Shown here piece by piece: positions 53,885-63,903 of a DNA stretch of 64,000 nt. This DNA is from Halictus rubicundus (taxonomy: Eukaryota; Arthropoda; Insecta; Hymenoptera; Halictidae). Made by a program: the position numbers and the translations under genes. A model generated the notes under the pieces. That model made no database searches. It saw nothing but the letters and a program-made list of their open reading frames with translations, and was not told the DNA's origin. How positions within the stretch are numbered: position 1 is the stretch's first letter; each line of letters starts with the position of its first letter. The stretch lies in assembly GCF_050948215.1 (NCBI RefSeq), contig NC_135153.1:3748058-3812057 (forward strand). The letters run 5' to 3'.

Positions 53885-55347
53885 TTTTCAATTGTAAACT
53901 CATGAAACGAGAAAGCTCGTATAAATGAGCCACTCACTTGCCAAATCGATTAGCTCCATAAAACAGAAAGTGGAGAAATATGATGAAATAATATACATTG
54001 TTTTTCAAAATTCCCTTTAAAATAAAAATTGTGTAATGCATAAATACTGATGTAGCTTTCATATAAAGCCCTACAGAATGAATAAGATAGAATTGATGTA
54101 ATGAATGGCTCCCGAAATAAATTATTAATTATTCGTCGTCCAAAAAATTTTGTCATTTAATGGTATTAATCTGTATTATTTGGGAAATTGATTATAAATA
54201 AAGAAAGTTACGACTGATCCAAGTGCTTTGACACATAAATTGAAAATATTTCAAAAAGTGGTATTAATCAATTTGGCCTGTGAAGGGCTCAAATAAATTA
54301 AAGTTGCACAGTATACTCACTATTGGTGCTAACTTTGTGCACTACTTGTCGACTGAAATTCAACGCCAATTCGTTAGGAAGGAAACCACGTGAAATTTTT
54401 CCGGTATCCGATATTAACGAAAATCACGGACCGATCGGAGCAAGGATACAGCGGACGAATTACCACTGTGCTTCGCCTAAGTTTCCAGACCTTGGTAGCC
54501 GGTTGCTTGTGTGGTTCGAAGGAATGAGAACCGAATCCATCGGTTAGGAGAGTCACGGTTAGAATCCCTGATTTCGCGTCCGTTCGTTCTCCTTCTGCGC
54601 GCTGAATAAGTCGTTCCACCGCGACAGATAAATATCTCGTGGCTCGGCCATTCTGTTTTACACGGACGCTCGCCAGGAAAAATGTCGCGCTCGATGGAAT
54701 GATTTAATCGACCCGGGATTCGAGCAAAAACGACAAGACCCGTCCGACGGAGCTGTGAATCTTTATGCAAATTCGTGGTTTCACGGATTGGGGGTGCACT
54801 TTTATTTTATTCTGATTTACATATTCAAACGCATCTTCACCGCGTGGAATTGTACTCCTGTGATTAAAGTGCTGCTGCTGCTGCTGCTCCCCTTTCCCCC
54901 TCTTCCTCCCCTCTCCCTCCCTACTCACCCCCTATCTTGATGTCCCACAGTTCAGAGGAAAGTGGAGCACGTACAGAGAGTGCTGTAGACATTCCGAGAA
55001 TTGACTTCTACATGCAGAACGCTCCAATATTTTTTACCCTTGTATCTAGACCGTGGAGGTTTATGCTAATTTATATTTTACAGAAACTCGAGTCGAGTAT
55101 AAGCTAAATAAGCGTGGGTTTTTGGATAACTTTAGTTTCGCCGAGAAACCTAGCTTGAGAAAATCAAATTTGAGGACGACTACTGTATTTTAAAATGGAA
55201 AATGAAAATAGTAAGACATTTCGCCTGCGTTCGGCGTGTATATTCGTCGTTGCTTGATTGTAATTCCGAGCCGCGAGGGATTTTTAAAATTAAACTCCGC
55301 AGTTAACTGGTTAAAGAACAAATACGTAAGTTCATATTATATACATC
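53885..55347. other. AT-rich, then CpG-containing unique DNA
   Basis: 53885-54310 is AT-rich. 54320-54950 is GC-richer with a CTG/CCT tract (54870-54930). Frames such as 54477-54770 minus have no recognisable motifs. Confidence 0.35.
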
Positions 55348-55351
55348 TTAA

Positions 55352-55564
55352 CCCTTAACGGACCAATGCCGCTATATAAGCGGCATGGCATTTTTACTTG
55401 CTGGGTCCAACGCCGCGTATATGGTGGCAAAAATAAAAAAAAAATATAAATATTTTCCTTTCTATACTCGATATAAAAATGTTGAGTCAACAGTTTCTCC
55501 CCGTATGAAAAATAGCTTGGAGCTGGTGGGAAGTAAACTTGAAATACTTCCGGACCGTTAAGGG
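55352..55564. mobile_element. piggyBac-like TTAA MITE with hairpin
   Basis: TTAA lies on both sides (55348-55351, 55565-55568). Ends CCCTTAACGGACC and the inverse of CCCTTAACGGTCC match 12 of 13. A subterminal hairpin ATGCCGCT-ATATA-AGCGGCAT occupies 55366-55386. The 213-bp interior is non-coding. Confidence 0.92.
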
Positions 55565-55701
55565 TTAATAAGACATCTTAATTTGACAAGATATGAATCA
55601 TGTGTTGTGGCAATGTGATTTATTTGACGAACAAAGACTACAATTTATTAAAAAATTATATGGATTGTAGAATATGAATCTTTATCTTTTATTACCAAGT
55701 A

Positions 55702-55831
55702 CAGTGATTTCTCCATATATGTCGCCAAGGCCTGGATGATAAACGTCGTGGACTTATCCCCACTACCACGGGTTATACCCCGTGAGGAGCCACGAAGGAC
55801 TGTGTTGTTGACATGTATCGTGAATTCATTG
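55702..55831 (-). mobile_element. Rep-A MITE, internally deleted
   Basis: TA-CAGTGATTTCTCCATATATG at the left and GACATGTATCGTGAATTCATTG-TA at the right. The segment between CGTGAGGAGCCACGA and CTGTGTTGTTGAC is deleted, leaving 130 bp. Confidence 0.9.
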
Positions 55832-55868
55832 TAATAGGCTTGCCGATCCCACAGTACAATTATGTATA

Positions 55869-56066
55869 GACTGCGGATTTTATGCATTTATTACAAAAAT
55901 GAGTAGGCGTCATTTAGGACAGGAAAAATATTAGAAGAGTTTAAATATGCTATTATATTATCTCCAATCTAATAAACATAATAAGAAAGAAAATAAATAT
56001 CTATATCACTCTAATTCGTTGCACTACAGGTAAGAATTTGTTATTTTGCATGAAGATCCGCAAGTC
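55869..56066. mobile_element. TA MITE with GACTGCGGAT ends, copy 1
   Basis: GACTGCGGATTTTATGCATT at the left and GCATGAAGATCCGCAAGTC at the right, flanked by TA. The same length and ends occur at 59258-59454, and one end occurs at 63904. It is non-coding and AT-rich. Confidence 0.82.
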
Positions 56067-56068
56067 TA

Positions 56069-56544
56069 GTTATGTAAACTTATATGTCTGTTCTTTAAAC
56101 AGTACAAATCAAGCGTATAAGAAAATAATGTTTTATTAATTTGAAATTTAACACATTTTTACATTAGTAAGAAGACAATGTATTGAAGCTGTGTATCATG
56201 TAAATATATCAGATTGCAAAATAATTTCCGTAAGTTAAAACTGCTGAGTAATAATAAAAAGAATGAAAGGAGAATAATGTAAAAGTAAATTGAAAACTAC
56301 AAAAGAATAAAAATGCACAATCTACGTAGAATTACCCTTTGCATTCCCGTTCCCATTTATTTCGAATTTTGCAAAACTCTTTGAATGGTAAAACTGTCAC
56401 TAAAGATGATTACCTGAAATCGCATTTGTTCAGTTTTTTGGTGATGAGGACCAGAAGTTACCAGAACGATGGCAAAAGATCATCGAACAGAAGGAGAAAT
56501 ATTTTATTGAATAAAGTTCATTATTTGTATAAAAAAATTGTAAT
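56069..56544. other. AT-rich intergenic DNA
   Basis: Unique sequence. A 121-codon frame (56339-56704) crosses into Rep-A and is not a gene. Confidence 0.4.
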
Positions 56545-56658
56545 AATATGCCAACAACACGGGTCCGCGGCCCCTCACGGGGCATACTCCGCGGTAGTGG
56601 GGATAATTCCGCGACGTTTATCATCCAGGCCTTGGCGACATATACAGAGAAATCGCTG
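56545..56658 (+). mobile_element. Rep-A MITE, deleted copy
   Basis: It begins TATGCCAACAACACGGGTC (left TIR lost), has an internal deletion before CGGCCCCTCACGGGGCATAC, and ends CATATACAGAGAAATCGCTG-TA with the same terminal variants as 53681-53882. Confidence 0.88.
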
Positions 56659-56858
56659 TATTTTGTTTCACGAAATGATCACAGTTCAAAACTATGTTTA
56701 CTAAAAGTTACTAAAAGTGACTATTTTACATTATTTTATAAAAACAACGAGAATCTGTCTATCCAAATTTGTAGCCATTTTTTTATAATATATACCCAGA
56801 GAAATAAATTTGTTGCACAATTCCTCGTGGATGCATCTTCTCAATCTCAATAATTGTA
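56659..56858 (-). repeat. Repeat N, copy 3, uninterrupted
   Basis: It is the inverse of 51722-51791 joined directly to 53551-53680, without the 1.76-kb insertion. It therefore shows the pre-insertion state (TCTGGGTATATATTATAAAA read on the minus strand). Confidence 0.85.
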
Positions 56859-57370
56859 CATTAAAATGATTAGAACCAGAGATTCAGTGTCGAAATAACT
56901 TTTAGATCCACCGTACATTAGTCCCAAAACTTTCTTCTGTCCGCCGGTGTATATCAAGGTCATTGAATCCGACGAAACCTCGAAATGATCACCGTTCGAA
57001 TTTATTCGGCGCGCGGAGTTTGCGCGGCCGGCCACTTAACATATTAGTCCCTGTGTACATAAAGCCTGAAATTATTCGCGTAAACCCACACACGACGCAT
57101 CATTAAAGCGACCTTTACGTTCGCCGCGAATTGCCTGATCCGCGCGGCTCTCGACAGAGGCCGGGCGAACTGTCGCGCGCAGGTATCAATTAACGATTAA
57201 CGATTCCGTAATAATCGGCGGGGAGAGGCGTCGCGGGCGTCGAAACGCGAGATTACAGTAATTAAAAGAAACGAGTCAACTTCAACCCCCGGAGCGGTGC
57301 GCGCGGTTTCCCGTCTCGGAGGTTGTAACTCGCGCCATTAGTCGAGCGCGCTAATTTCTTCCACGAACGG

Positions 57371-57432
57371 TGTCGCCGCTCCGCTCCGCTCCGCTCCGCT
57401 CCGCTCCGCGCCGCGCCGCGCCGCGCCGCTGC
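57371..57432. repeat. (CGCTC)n/(CGCCG)n pentamer repeat
   Basis: About six CGCTC units pass into about five CGCCG units, showing a point change that then spread through the array. Confidence 0.92.
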
Positions 57433-57529
57433 GGTTCGAGACGAGTTTCTTTTTTTCTTTTTTACCTTTTTGCAGAACCGTTGCGTTGCCTCATCGGCAT
57501 CGCGTTTATCGACACCGCAATCTTCTATC

Positions 57530-57569
57530 ACTCTTTCTCTCTCTCTCTTTCTCTCTCGCTCTCTCTCGG
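57530..57569. repeat. (CT)n microsatellite
   Basis: CT repeat with TCG interruptions. Confidence 0.9.
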
Positions 57570-58452
57570 ATAACGTTGCATAATTCGCGGCCCGCCGCGA
57601 ATATCATTATCGCGAAAGCTGAGAAGCGAAGAATTTCAATGAAACGTCGGTGGTATCGTTGCGCGAGCTGACACACGCGCGCCTGTGCATGACCATTACG
57701 CGATGATTGCGACGCGTAGCGCCGCGCCGCTCTCTCCCCGCACTCCCTCTTTGTTTCGCCGGTTTTTCAAAGGTAACGATAATAATATTCAGCCGGGGTC
57801 ACCTAAATAGTCGGTTACGGCTACCGAGATAGCCATCTTATTACTCGGGACGATTTATTCCCCGGCACCGGACGTTTCGTAGCTCTCGAAGCGAAAAAGG
57901 TCACGCTCGCGCGCGAGATACAGAATGGAACCGGTACGCGCAGACTTTACGGCCCGCCGACGTCCGTATAATAATGGTAATGAGCGGTTTTCTTTTCCTT
58001 TGAGGCGTAGCCAAACGCACGCGTTAACTGGGGGCAGCCCGTGTGCACGGTGCACGGATTTATCGTGCGACGAATTGTACTATTTTCTTTGATACCACCC
58101 GTTTTCAACGATAATCCGAGATCGCGCCGAGCTCGACCTGCGGCCCCTGTCGTAACGCGATCGTGGTTCGCCGCAATTAGGCTTCGTCGTAAAATCTGTC
58201 GCATTACCGGCTGGACGTACGACGTCCACGAACCCGCGCACGATGATCGGTCGCGACCATTCTCTCTCGGTTAGGCCGGCTTCGGAACGGTAATATTAAC
58301 CCTTTCCGGCGATATGTCGCGGCTGAGTCGACGCAACGCTCAGTTTTATTAGAATTACTCTGCGTCTCGGCGAGTTGTGTTGCATTCACTCGTAATGACA
58401 TAATCACTTCGGCTGGCGACCGTGTTACCAACGTACACTTCGAACGATATAC

Positions 58453-58641
58453 CAGTGTCGCCAGATGAGGCGAGGGAGCATGAATCAAGGGGAAAAATTA
58501 CTCTCTTTCTCTGCCCGTGCTGGAGTGTGCACGACAGAGACGAAACGCGTCACGTGACCGTGCCGTAACAGAAGCGTGGGGGAATAGTAGGGTAGAAGGG
58601 GAAATTAGAGTGGGGGAACAAGTCTTGATCTGGCAACTGTG
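58453..58641 (+). mobile_element. hAT-like MITE, single unit with perfect 8-bp TSD
   Basis: CGATATAC is duplicated exactly at 58445-58452 and 58642-58649. Ends are CAGTGTCGCCAGATGAGGCG and GATCTGGCAACTGTG, inverse over about 15 bp. The interior has AAACGCGTCACGTGACCG and GAGTGGGGGAACAAG, as in the arrays at 24.2 and 37 kb. The 8-bp TSD identifies a hAT-type insertion and defines the 189-bp unit. Confidence 0.95.
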
Positions 58642-58649
58642 CGATATAC

Positions 58650-59255
58650 ACCCAACTCATTTTTTACACGGCTTTGTTTTATACGATTTTGAAAGAGCAC
58701 GGTCGACAAAAGACACGTCTGGAGTTGTCGATGTATAAACAGGGACGATTTTGTTGAAACAAACAGTACAACAATAGCTGTAGTCTCATTTCAAAGGACT
58801 TGAATTTTCAAAATTTTCAACAAAAAAAATTTATGAAAAAATTGTGTTCATCTATTAAAATGATTAATGAAACACAGAACTTTTTATTTGATTTCTATTT
58901 GTTGCAATCGATGAAGAAAATTATTATGCAAAGAGATCCGGATTCTAGTAAATACCACCCAGTAGGGTACCTTTATTATTAAAAATTCATGTTTATTCAT
59001 TCATCATTTGGCATATTGTTGGTCTATAATTCCATGTCAGATTTTTTGTACAAGCTATAACCATTAAATGAGCGGTTTAATATAAAAGTGGTGTAAATTA
59101 ATATTTGTCTGTTCGATTTAACACCGCATCTCAGGGGTTTAATCGTCATTAAATAAAACAATTGTAACATCATTTTAGCTTGACTTGCATAAAATAAACA
59201 TAAGATCCTTCGATATCATTGCGTTCTATAGAACTTTTACTCAATACCTCATTAT
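58650..59255. other. AT-rich DNA with a MITE end
   Basis: TGCAATCGATGAAGAAAA and GCAAAGAGATCCGGATTCTA (58905-58950) resemble the right end of the GACTGCGGAT family (59258), degraded. The rest is unique. Confidence 0.45.
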
Positions 59256-59257
59256 TA

Positions 59258-59454
59258 GACTGCGGATATTTATGCATTTATAACAAAATTGAGTAGATAA
59301 AATTTGAAATTGTAGGAAAATTTAAAAAATTTAAAATGTCAATATACTATTTCTCGTCTATTATAATTAGCAAGTGGAAAAATAACATTCTACTTCGTTT
59401 CTACTTGTTGTAATCGATGCATACAATTTTTATTTTGCACAAAGATCCGCAGTC
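59258..59454. mobile_element. TA MITE with GACTGCGGAT ends, copy 2
   Basis: GACTGCGGATATTTATGCAT at the left and GCACAAAGATCCGCAGTC at the right, flanked by TA. 197 bp against 198 bp for copy 1, with GCATTTATAACAAAATTGAG and CTACTTGTTGTAATCGATGC inside. It is non-coding. Confidence 0.88.
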
Positions 59455-59456
59455 TA

Positions 59457-60293
59457 CTCATTATCCAATGATTAACCGTTTTGTGTTGCATCATTTTTGC
59501 ATCAAGCCGCTCAAATATAGTATGAATAGTGTTCCGGAATGTAAGATCTGAACAATGGCGTGGCCCTCTTGTAGAAATAATACTCGGAAAATGAAATAAC
59601 GATTTGCGAATACTAATTTCAACATACATGCAGCTTAAGTGTTCTAATGCCTGCCGAGTCGTTACTGTAATTTGAAGAAAAGTGTTAACTGGCTGACTGC
59701 AACGAAAATAAAAGTGGCCACGTTAGGCGGTTTGCCTCGCACGCGATCGTGCTAGATCCTGGTAAGATTCGTCGCGCAATAGTTTCTCACGTGCGGAGGC
59801 AAGTCCGCGTACGTGAAGTCGCTTCGACCGATCGTTATGATCGGTCGTAACACCTCGCGCAATGTGCGATAAATCGTAACGCGTATGTGCCCCTTCGGGC
59901 TGTTACTTAGCCTCACCCTAAAAATTCCTATCTGTTGACTCGATCTGCCCGCGGTAACTCAGCTCTCCGGTTTCCCCTCGCGATCCGTAATCTGCACGCG
60001 ACCCTGGACGCACAGGGAAAGTGCCGTTAACGGCGTCAAGTATTTCCCTTCGGCTGCTGATAAAGGGCCCTTTATCAGCGCCACGAGGAATTCTCAGCGA
60101 TTAAGAAATCGGGGGAACAGAGACAGGTGTTTTCCCGACGGAACCGAGGACGGTGCACGCACGCGCAATCGACGTCTACAAAGCCCGCCGGAAGTGCTAT
60201 CGAATGTTTGGTTAGGTTGCCATCGGTATCTTTCGGTAGCTCGATGTTGAGTTGGGGCAATCTTGAAATGATTCCTCATCTACAGGGTGGTTG
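59457..60293. other. Unique DNA, CpG-rich after 59690
   Basis: No gene is recognised. GTTAACTGGCTGACTGC at 59686 looks like a piggyBac-type end without partner. ACAGGGTGGTTG at 60281 is an orphan TIR-like end abutting the next element. Confidence 0.4.
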
Positions 60294-60690
60294 CAATGTT
60301 GCCGGATCAAGACTTTTGTCCCCACTCTAACTTCCCCCTCTATCGCTTCACGCTTCTCCGATACTGGAAGAGAGAGGGCAACTCTTTCCCCCTCGATTCG
60401 TGCTCCCTCCCCTCATTTCGCGACACTGCCAGAGTCGTCAGATCAAGATTCGTTCCCCCACTCTAATTTCCCCTTCCATCGCCAGATTGTTCCCCCACTC
60501 TAACTTCCCCCTCTACCGCTTCCCGCTTCCGCCGCGGCCCGGACACGTGACGCGATCCGTCTCTGTCCGGTACTGGCAGAGAGGGGTAACTCTTTCCCCT
60601 CAATTCGTGCTCCCACCCCTCATTCGGCGACACTGCCACAATTGCCAGATCAAGATTTATTCCCCCACGCTAATTTCCCCTTCCACCGTG
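60294..60690 (-). mobile_element. hAT-like MITE units, inverted and rearranged
   Basis: Two to three partial units of the GTTGCCAGAT family on the minus strand: GTTGCCGGATCAAGAC, TCGATTCGTGCTCCCTCCCC, AATTGCCAGATCAAGATT. Junctions cut through units (60480 joins GCCAGATTG to a CCCCCACTCTAAC segment), so it is a decayed array. Confidence 0.82.
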
Positions 60691-61774
60691 CGAAAAGTCA
60701 TTTGATTAAGAATAGTCAAAAATACCCCCGAAAATGGAGCTGAAATGATGACATCGACGAAGACTAATGTAGCAGAGGGGTAAAAATTCTTCCATGAAAA
60801 TACATGCATATTACTTAGAATTTAAAATAAAAGTCAATCTAAGAAATTAATTATGTGAGTCATATGAACATGATACTTGTTCTAAGTAACTATGTACCCC
60901 CACTTTCAAAAATCTGAACAAATTATATGTTAACATCCATAAGGAGAGCCTAAAACCGTAAAAATATAGACTTAGTATTTCATAACTTCTGCAAGAAATT
61001 GGAATTTCAAAAGCTTTTTTATTTTTTAAAATTCGGTTTCGAAGCTAAAAATTCTGAAAAATTCAGAGATGTGCGTTCAAATAGCTAAAATGTGCCAGAT
61101 TTTTTTTAGAATTTTCAATTGAAGAGAATAAGAGAAATTACCGGAAAACCTGATTTTCTTTGTCACCCTGGTACTACCCCCCCCCCCCATGTCGACATAT
61201 AGGGTTGAAAATTGGCACAAATTATTTTCTTTGGATAAGCTATCGTAGTTTGGGGGTACTTTTGATCTCCTTATCTGGTTACACCCTTTCAGGAAAATGT
61301 CAATACATTCTTTCACCAGTTTGTACAAAATTAGCGAATGCTATGAAGAATGGAATTACTATGTACTAAAAATTCGTTTCAATGTCTATTGTTTGTAAAT
61401 AAAATTTTCAATAAACATGCTCGCATGAAAACAAATATTTCAAACGTGACAAGAATTACTTCAAGCATTTTTACAGTATGTTTCCCTGGATTTAATAAGT
61501 GTCGGAATATTAAAGTAACGTTCAAATCAGACACTATTCCATTTGAAACGTATTATTTAACAAATATAACAAATTATGTAAATAAAGTCTATACTATTGT
61601 TATCTAGGCACAGTACGACAACATTATACCTGGTTCATGCACGTTACTTTTGCGTTATGAACAAAATTATAATACGACTAAGCTAGGACGTCGAGTTAAC
61701 TTGTCATTCACGTTTGTTATCACCTGTCGCAAGCAATTCATTACCTTCTTAATTCAACAACTTCACTTTAAACT
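60691..61774. other. AT-rich intergenic DNA
   Basis: Unique sequence with a 10-base poly-C at 61179-61188. No feature is recognised. Confidence 0.4.
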
Positions 61775-61935
61775 TCAGCTTGGCAACACAGTGAACTTTT
61801 TTTCATAACTTTTGAACCAGTGACTTCCTGAGATTAAAGCTTGGGTATTTGGCATTTCTTTGTCGAGATCTACAGGATTGTATCAAAAAAAGTTAAAAAT
61901 TTCTGGATTGCCAAGGTGAAGTTCAGCCTCCACAT
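61775..61935. repeat. One arm of the 18.7/38.5 kb foldback family
   Basis: ATAACTTTTGAACCAGTGA, GTATTTGGCATTT, ATCTACAGGATTGTAT and AAGTTAAAAATTTCTGG match the right arm at 18960-19130 and the interior of 38521-39029. No ends are visible. Confidence 0.75.
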
Positions 61936-61945
61936 TGATGTAAAC

Positions 61946-62171
61946 CAGGAGTCGGCAACCTATGACCCGCGGGTCACCGAGTGACCCATTTGATAATTTC
62001 AAGTGACCCACTTTAGTTCCGAAAATAAAGTATAATATATAAAAATAAATTATAAAACAAACATGAAGCATCAACTATGTTTGTAATTATTTTCTTAATA
62101 AGATATATCTTATTATTTACTAAAAGACTGTTTTAATACGAAAATATATCTGACCCAAACACCGACCCCTG
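61946..62171. mobile_element. hAT MITE with perfect 8-bp TSD
   Basis: ATGTAAAC is duplicated exactly at 61938-61945 and 62172-62179. Ends are CAGGAGTCGGCAACCTATGA and ...AACACCGACCCCTG, approximate inverses of the common hAT end CAGGGGTCGGCAAC. 226 bp, AT-rich, non-coding. Confidence 0.95.
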
Positions 62172-62179
62172 ATGTAAAC

Positions 62180-63288
62180 TATAGCATAAATACGATGGTA
62201 ACACGTGGTAATACTTTTTCTACGACTATTTCATTGGCCTTACGTTACGTCTCCCTAAATGTACACGATTGAAAAGTGACCTATTGTCAGTTAAAAGGCT
62301 AATGTTATCCGCTGTACGCACAAGGAGGTAAATCCTCAGCAATTCGATCACCAAAAGACCGCACCCCCATTGTTGTCACGAGTTTTCGCGCACATACGGA
62401 CACGCTGTGTTCCCAAAGTCATTCGGTTCGCAGAAAAACGTCATTTCGCCAGGGTGCCGCGGCATGATCCGCTAACAGGTTTAAATAATTACTCTTTACG
62501 CAAGCCACAGTCGTATTCTGGCAAGATCGCGTGGTCCGGTAACTCTCGCGCAGCGAAAGTCGTGGGGGTTGTTGGAGGGGGAAGAACAACAAAACGGCTG
62601 GATAATTAACGAGATTGCACGGAGACACGTCGATAGAATGTATACGCGGCCACGTGTTGTGGAACGAGTCAGGCCTGACCACGATCCGTTACGTGACGTC
62701 GCCAATGGTGGCAGGGGTGGGTTGTGCTCGCGCGAGCGCGAGCGCGTTTGTTCGCTTACTCGCTTACTCGCGAGCGAACGCGCGCGCGCTGCCGAGCCCG
62801 GATTAGCAGTTATTAATTAAGCTTAATTGTTTCTGTTGGGTCGACGCCGGCCGGGTTTACAAGGTGTACGCGTGTCTACCATCGCCGACAACGTGTGGAG
62901 GAACACGTGCGTTCGCGGCCAAGCTGTCTGCCACGCCACGTGGACCGCTATTATGGTGTACGTGGCGTTGTTCTCTGCCCCCTCCCCTCCTGTTCCGCAC
63001 CCGACCATTCAGAAGGTGTATCGACGCCCACGCAACCATGCATACGTACGTCCGTGTGCAATGTGTGTATCGACCGATCCGCCCGTGTCGGCTCGTGCGA
63101 GCAGACTTAGTATAACTGTACCTTATTTTGAAACTACACTCTTCGACAAAATAATGGCACATCTGTGCTATTTTTAATTTCTTGAAAATTGCAGAGTACT
63201 GTCCGCTTAAGTGTCGCAGGCTCGGGTCCACGTTGGGACCCCCATCCAGATAGGCACAGTCGCTCACAGTGAAAATAATATAATAATA
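62180..63288. other. CpG-rich unique block
   Basis: CpG-dense unique DNA with a GCGA-rich low-complexity patch (62728-62792). Long overlapping frames on both strands (62857-63459 minus, 62827-63177 plus) show no domains, and the minus frame enters Rep-A. Confidence 0.35.
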
Positions 63289-63290
63289 TA

Positions 63291-63662
63291 CCGTGAATTC
63301 TCGATATATGTCAGCAACGCGGGTCTTGATGTCTTTTATCGTCGAGGAGGCACTGTTCTTTGATCCGCGCCGAACGTAGAAAAGGACAGCAATGTTTGCC
63401 GTCGAGAAACGCTGGAAACAACACGGGTCGGATATGTCGGTGTGAAACCAGGAGATCACTACTAATCCAATAACAAAACTTTTTTATTTTTCATTATTTT
63501 TTTCTGGGTCTTTCACCAACGTACTCGTGGCATTTTTCTAATAAGAATGATACCAAATATGATATAATTCCGATGATATTTGCTTGTATACGCCGCGGTA
63601 GTGGGGACAATTCTGCGACATTTATCGGCCATACCTCGGCGACATATATAGAGAAGTCACTG
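63291..63662 (+). mobile_element. Rep-A MITE, interrupted copy
   Basis: Left part TA-CCGTGAATTCTCGATATATG to about 63450, with subfamily B TTCTTTGATCCGCGCCGAAC. Right part ACGCCGCGGTAGTGGGGACA (63590) to CATATATAGAGAAGTCACTG-TA. About 130 bp of AT-rich unrelated DNA separate them. The insert has no recognised ends. Confidence 0.82.
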
Positions 63663-63739
63663 TAATGTGTCGACAGAAAATTTAGGTAAGTTTAGTAACA
63701 GGAAAAGGAGAAAACACGAAATTATACTCACTTTAGCTG

Positions 63740-63786
63740 TTCCTCGCCGATTGACATATTTCAAGGTCATTGAAATCGGCGAGGAA
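63740..63786. repeat. Hairpin enclosing a TCAAGGTCA site
   Basis: A perfect 13-bp stem, TTCCTCGCCGATT (63740-63752) and its inverse (63774-63786), encloses a loop holding ATTTCAAGGTCATTGAAAT, itself an inverted repeat around GGTCA. It may be a small mobile element end or a structured regulatory site. Confidence 0.85.
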
Positions 63787-63903
63787 TCGCTAGAGTAAAT
63801 AATTACCGAAAAGGATTTTGACAAAAATCGAATTACCAACAGTTTAACACATTTTCATAATGCGTACAGAAAATGCAAAAATAGAAATTATTTGTTATTA
63901 CTA

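Larger units (their letters stand above)
56859..58452. other. CpG-rich unique block
   Basis: CpG-dense unique DNA with pentamer and CT repeats. TCAAGGTCA is present at 56954. Frames on both strands are arginine-rich translations of GC repeats, not supported as genes. Confidence 0.35.
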
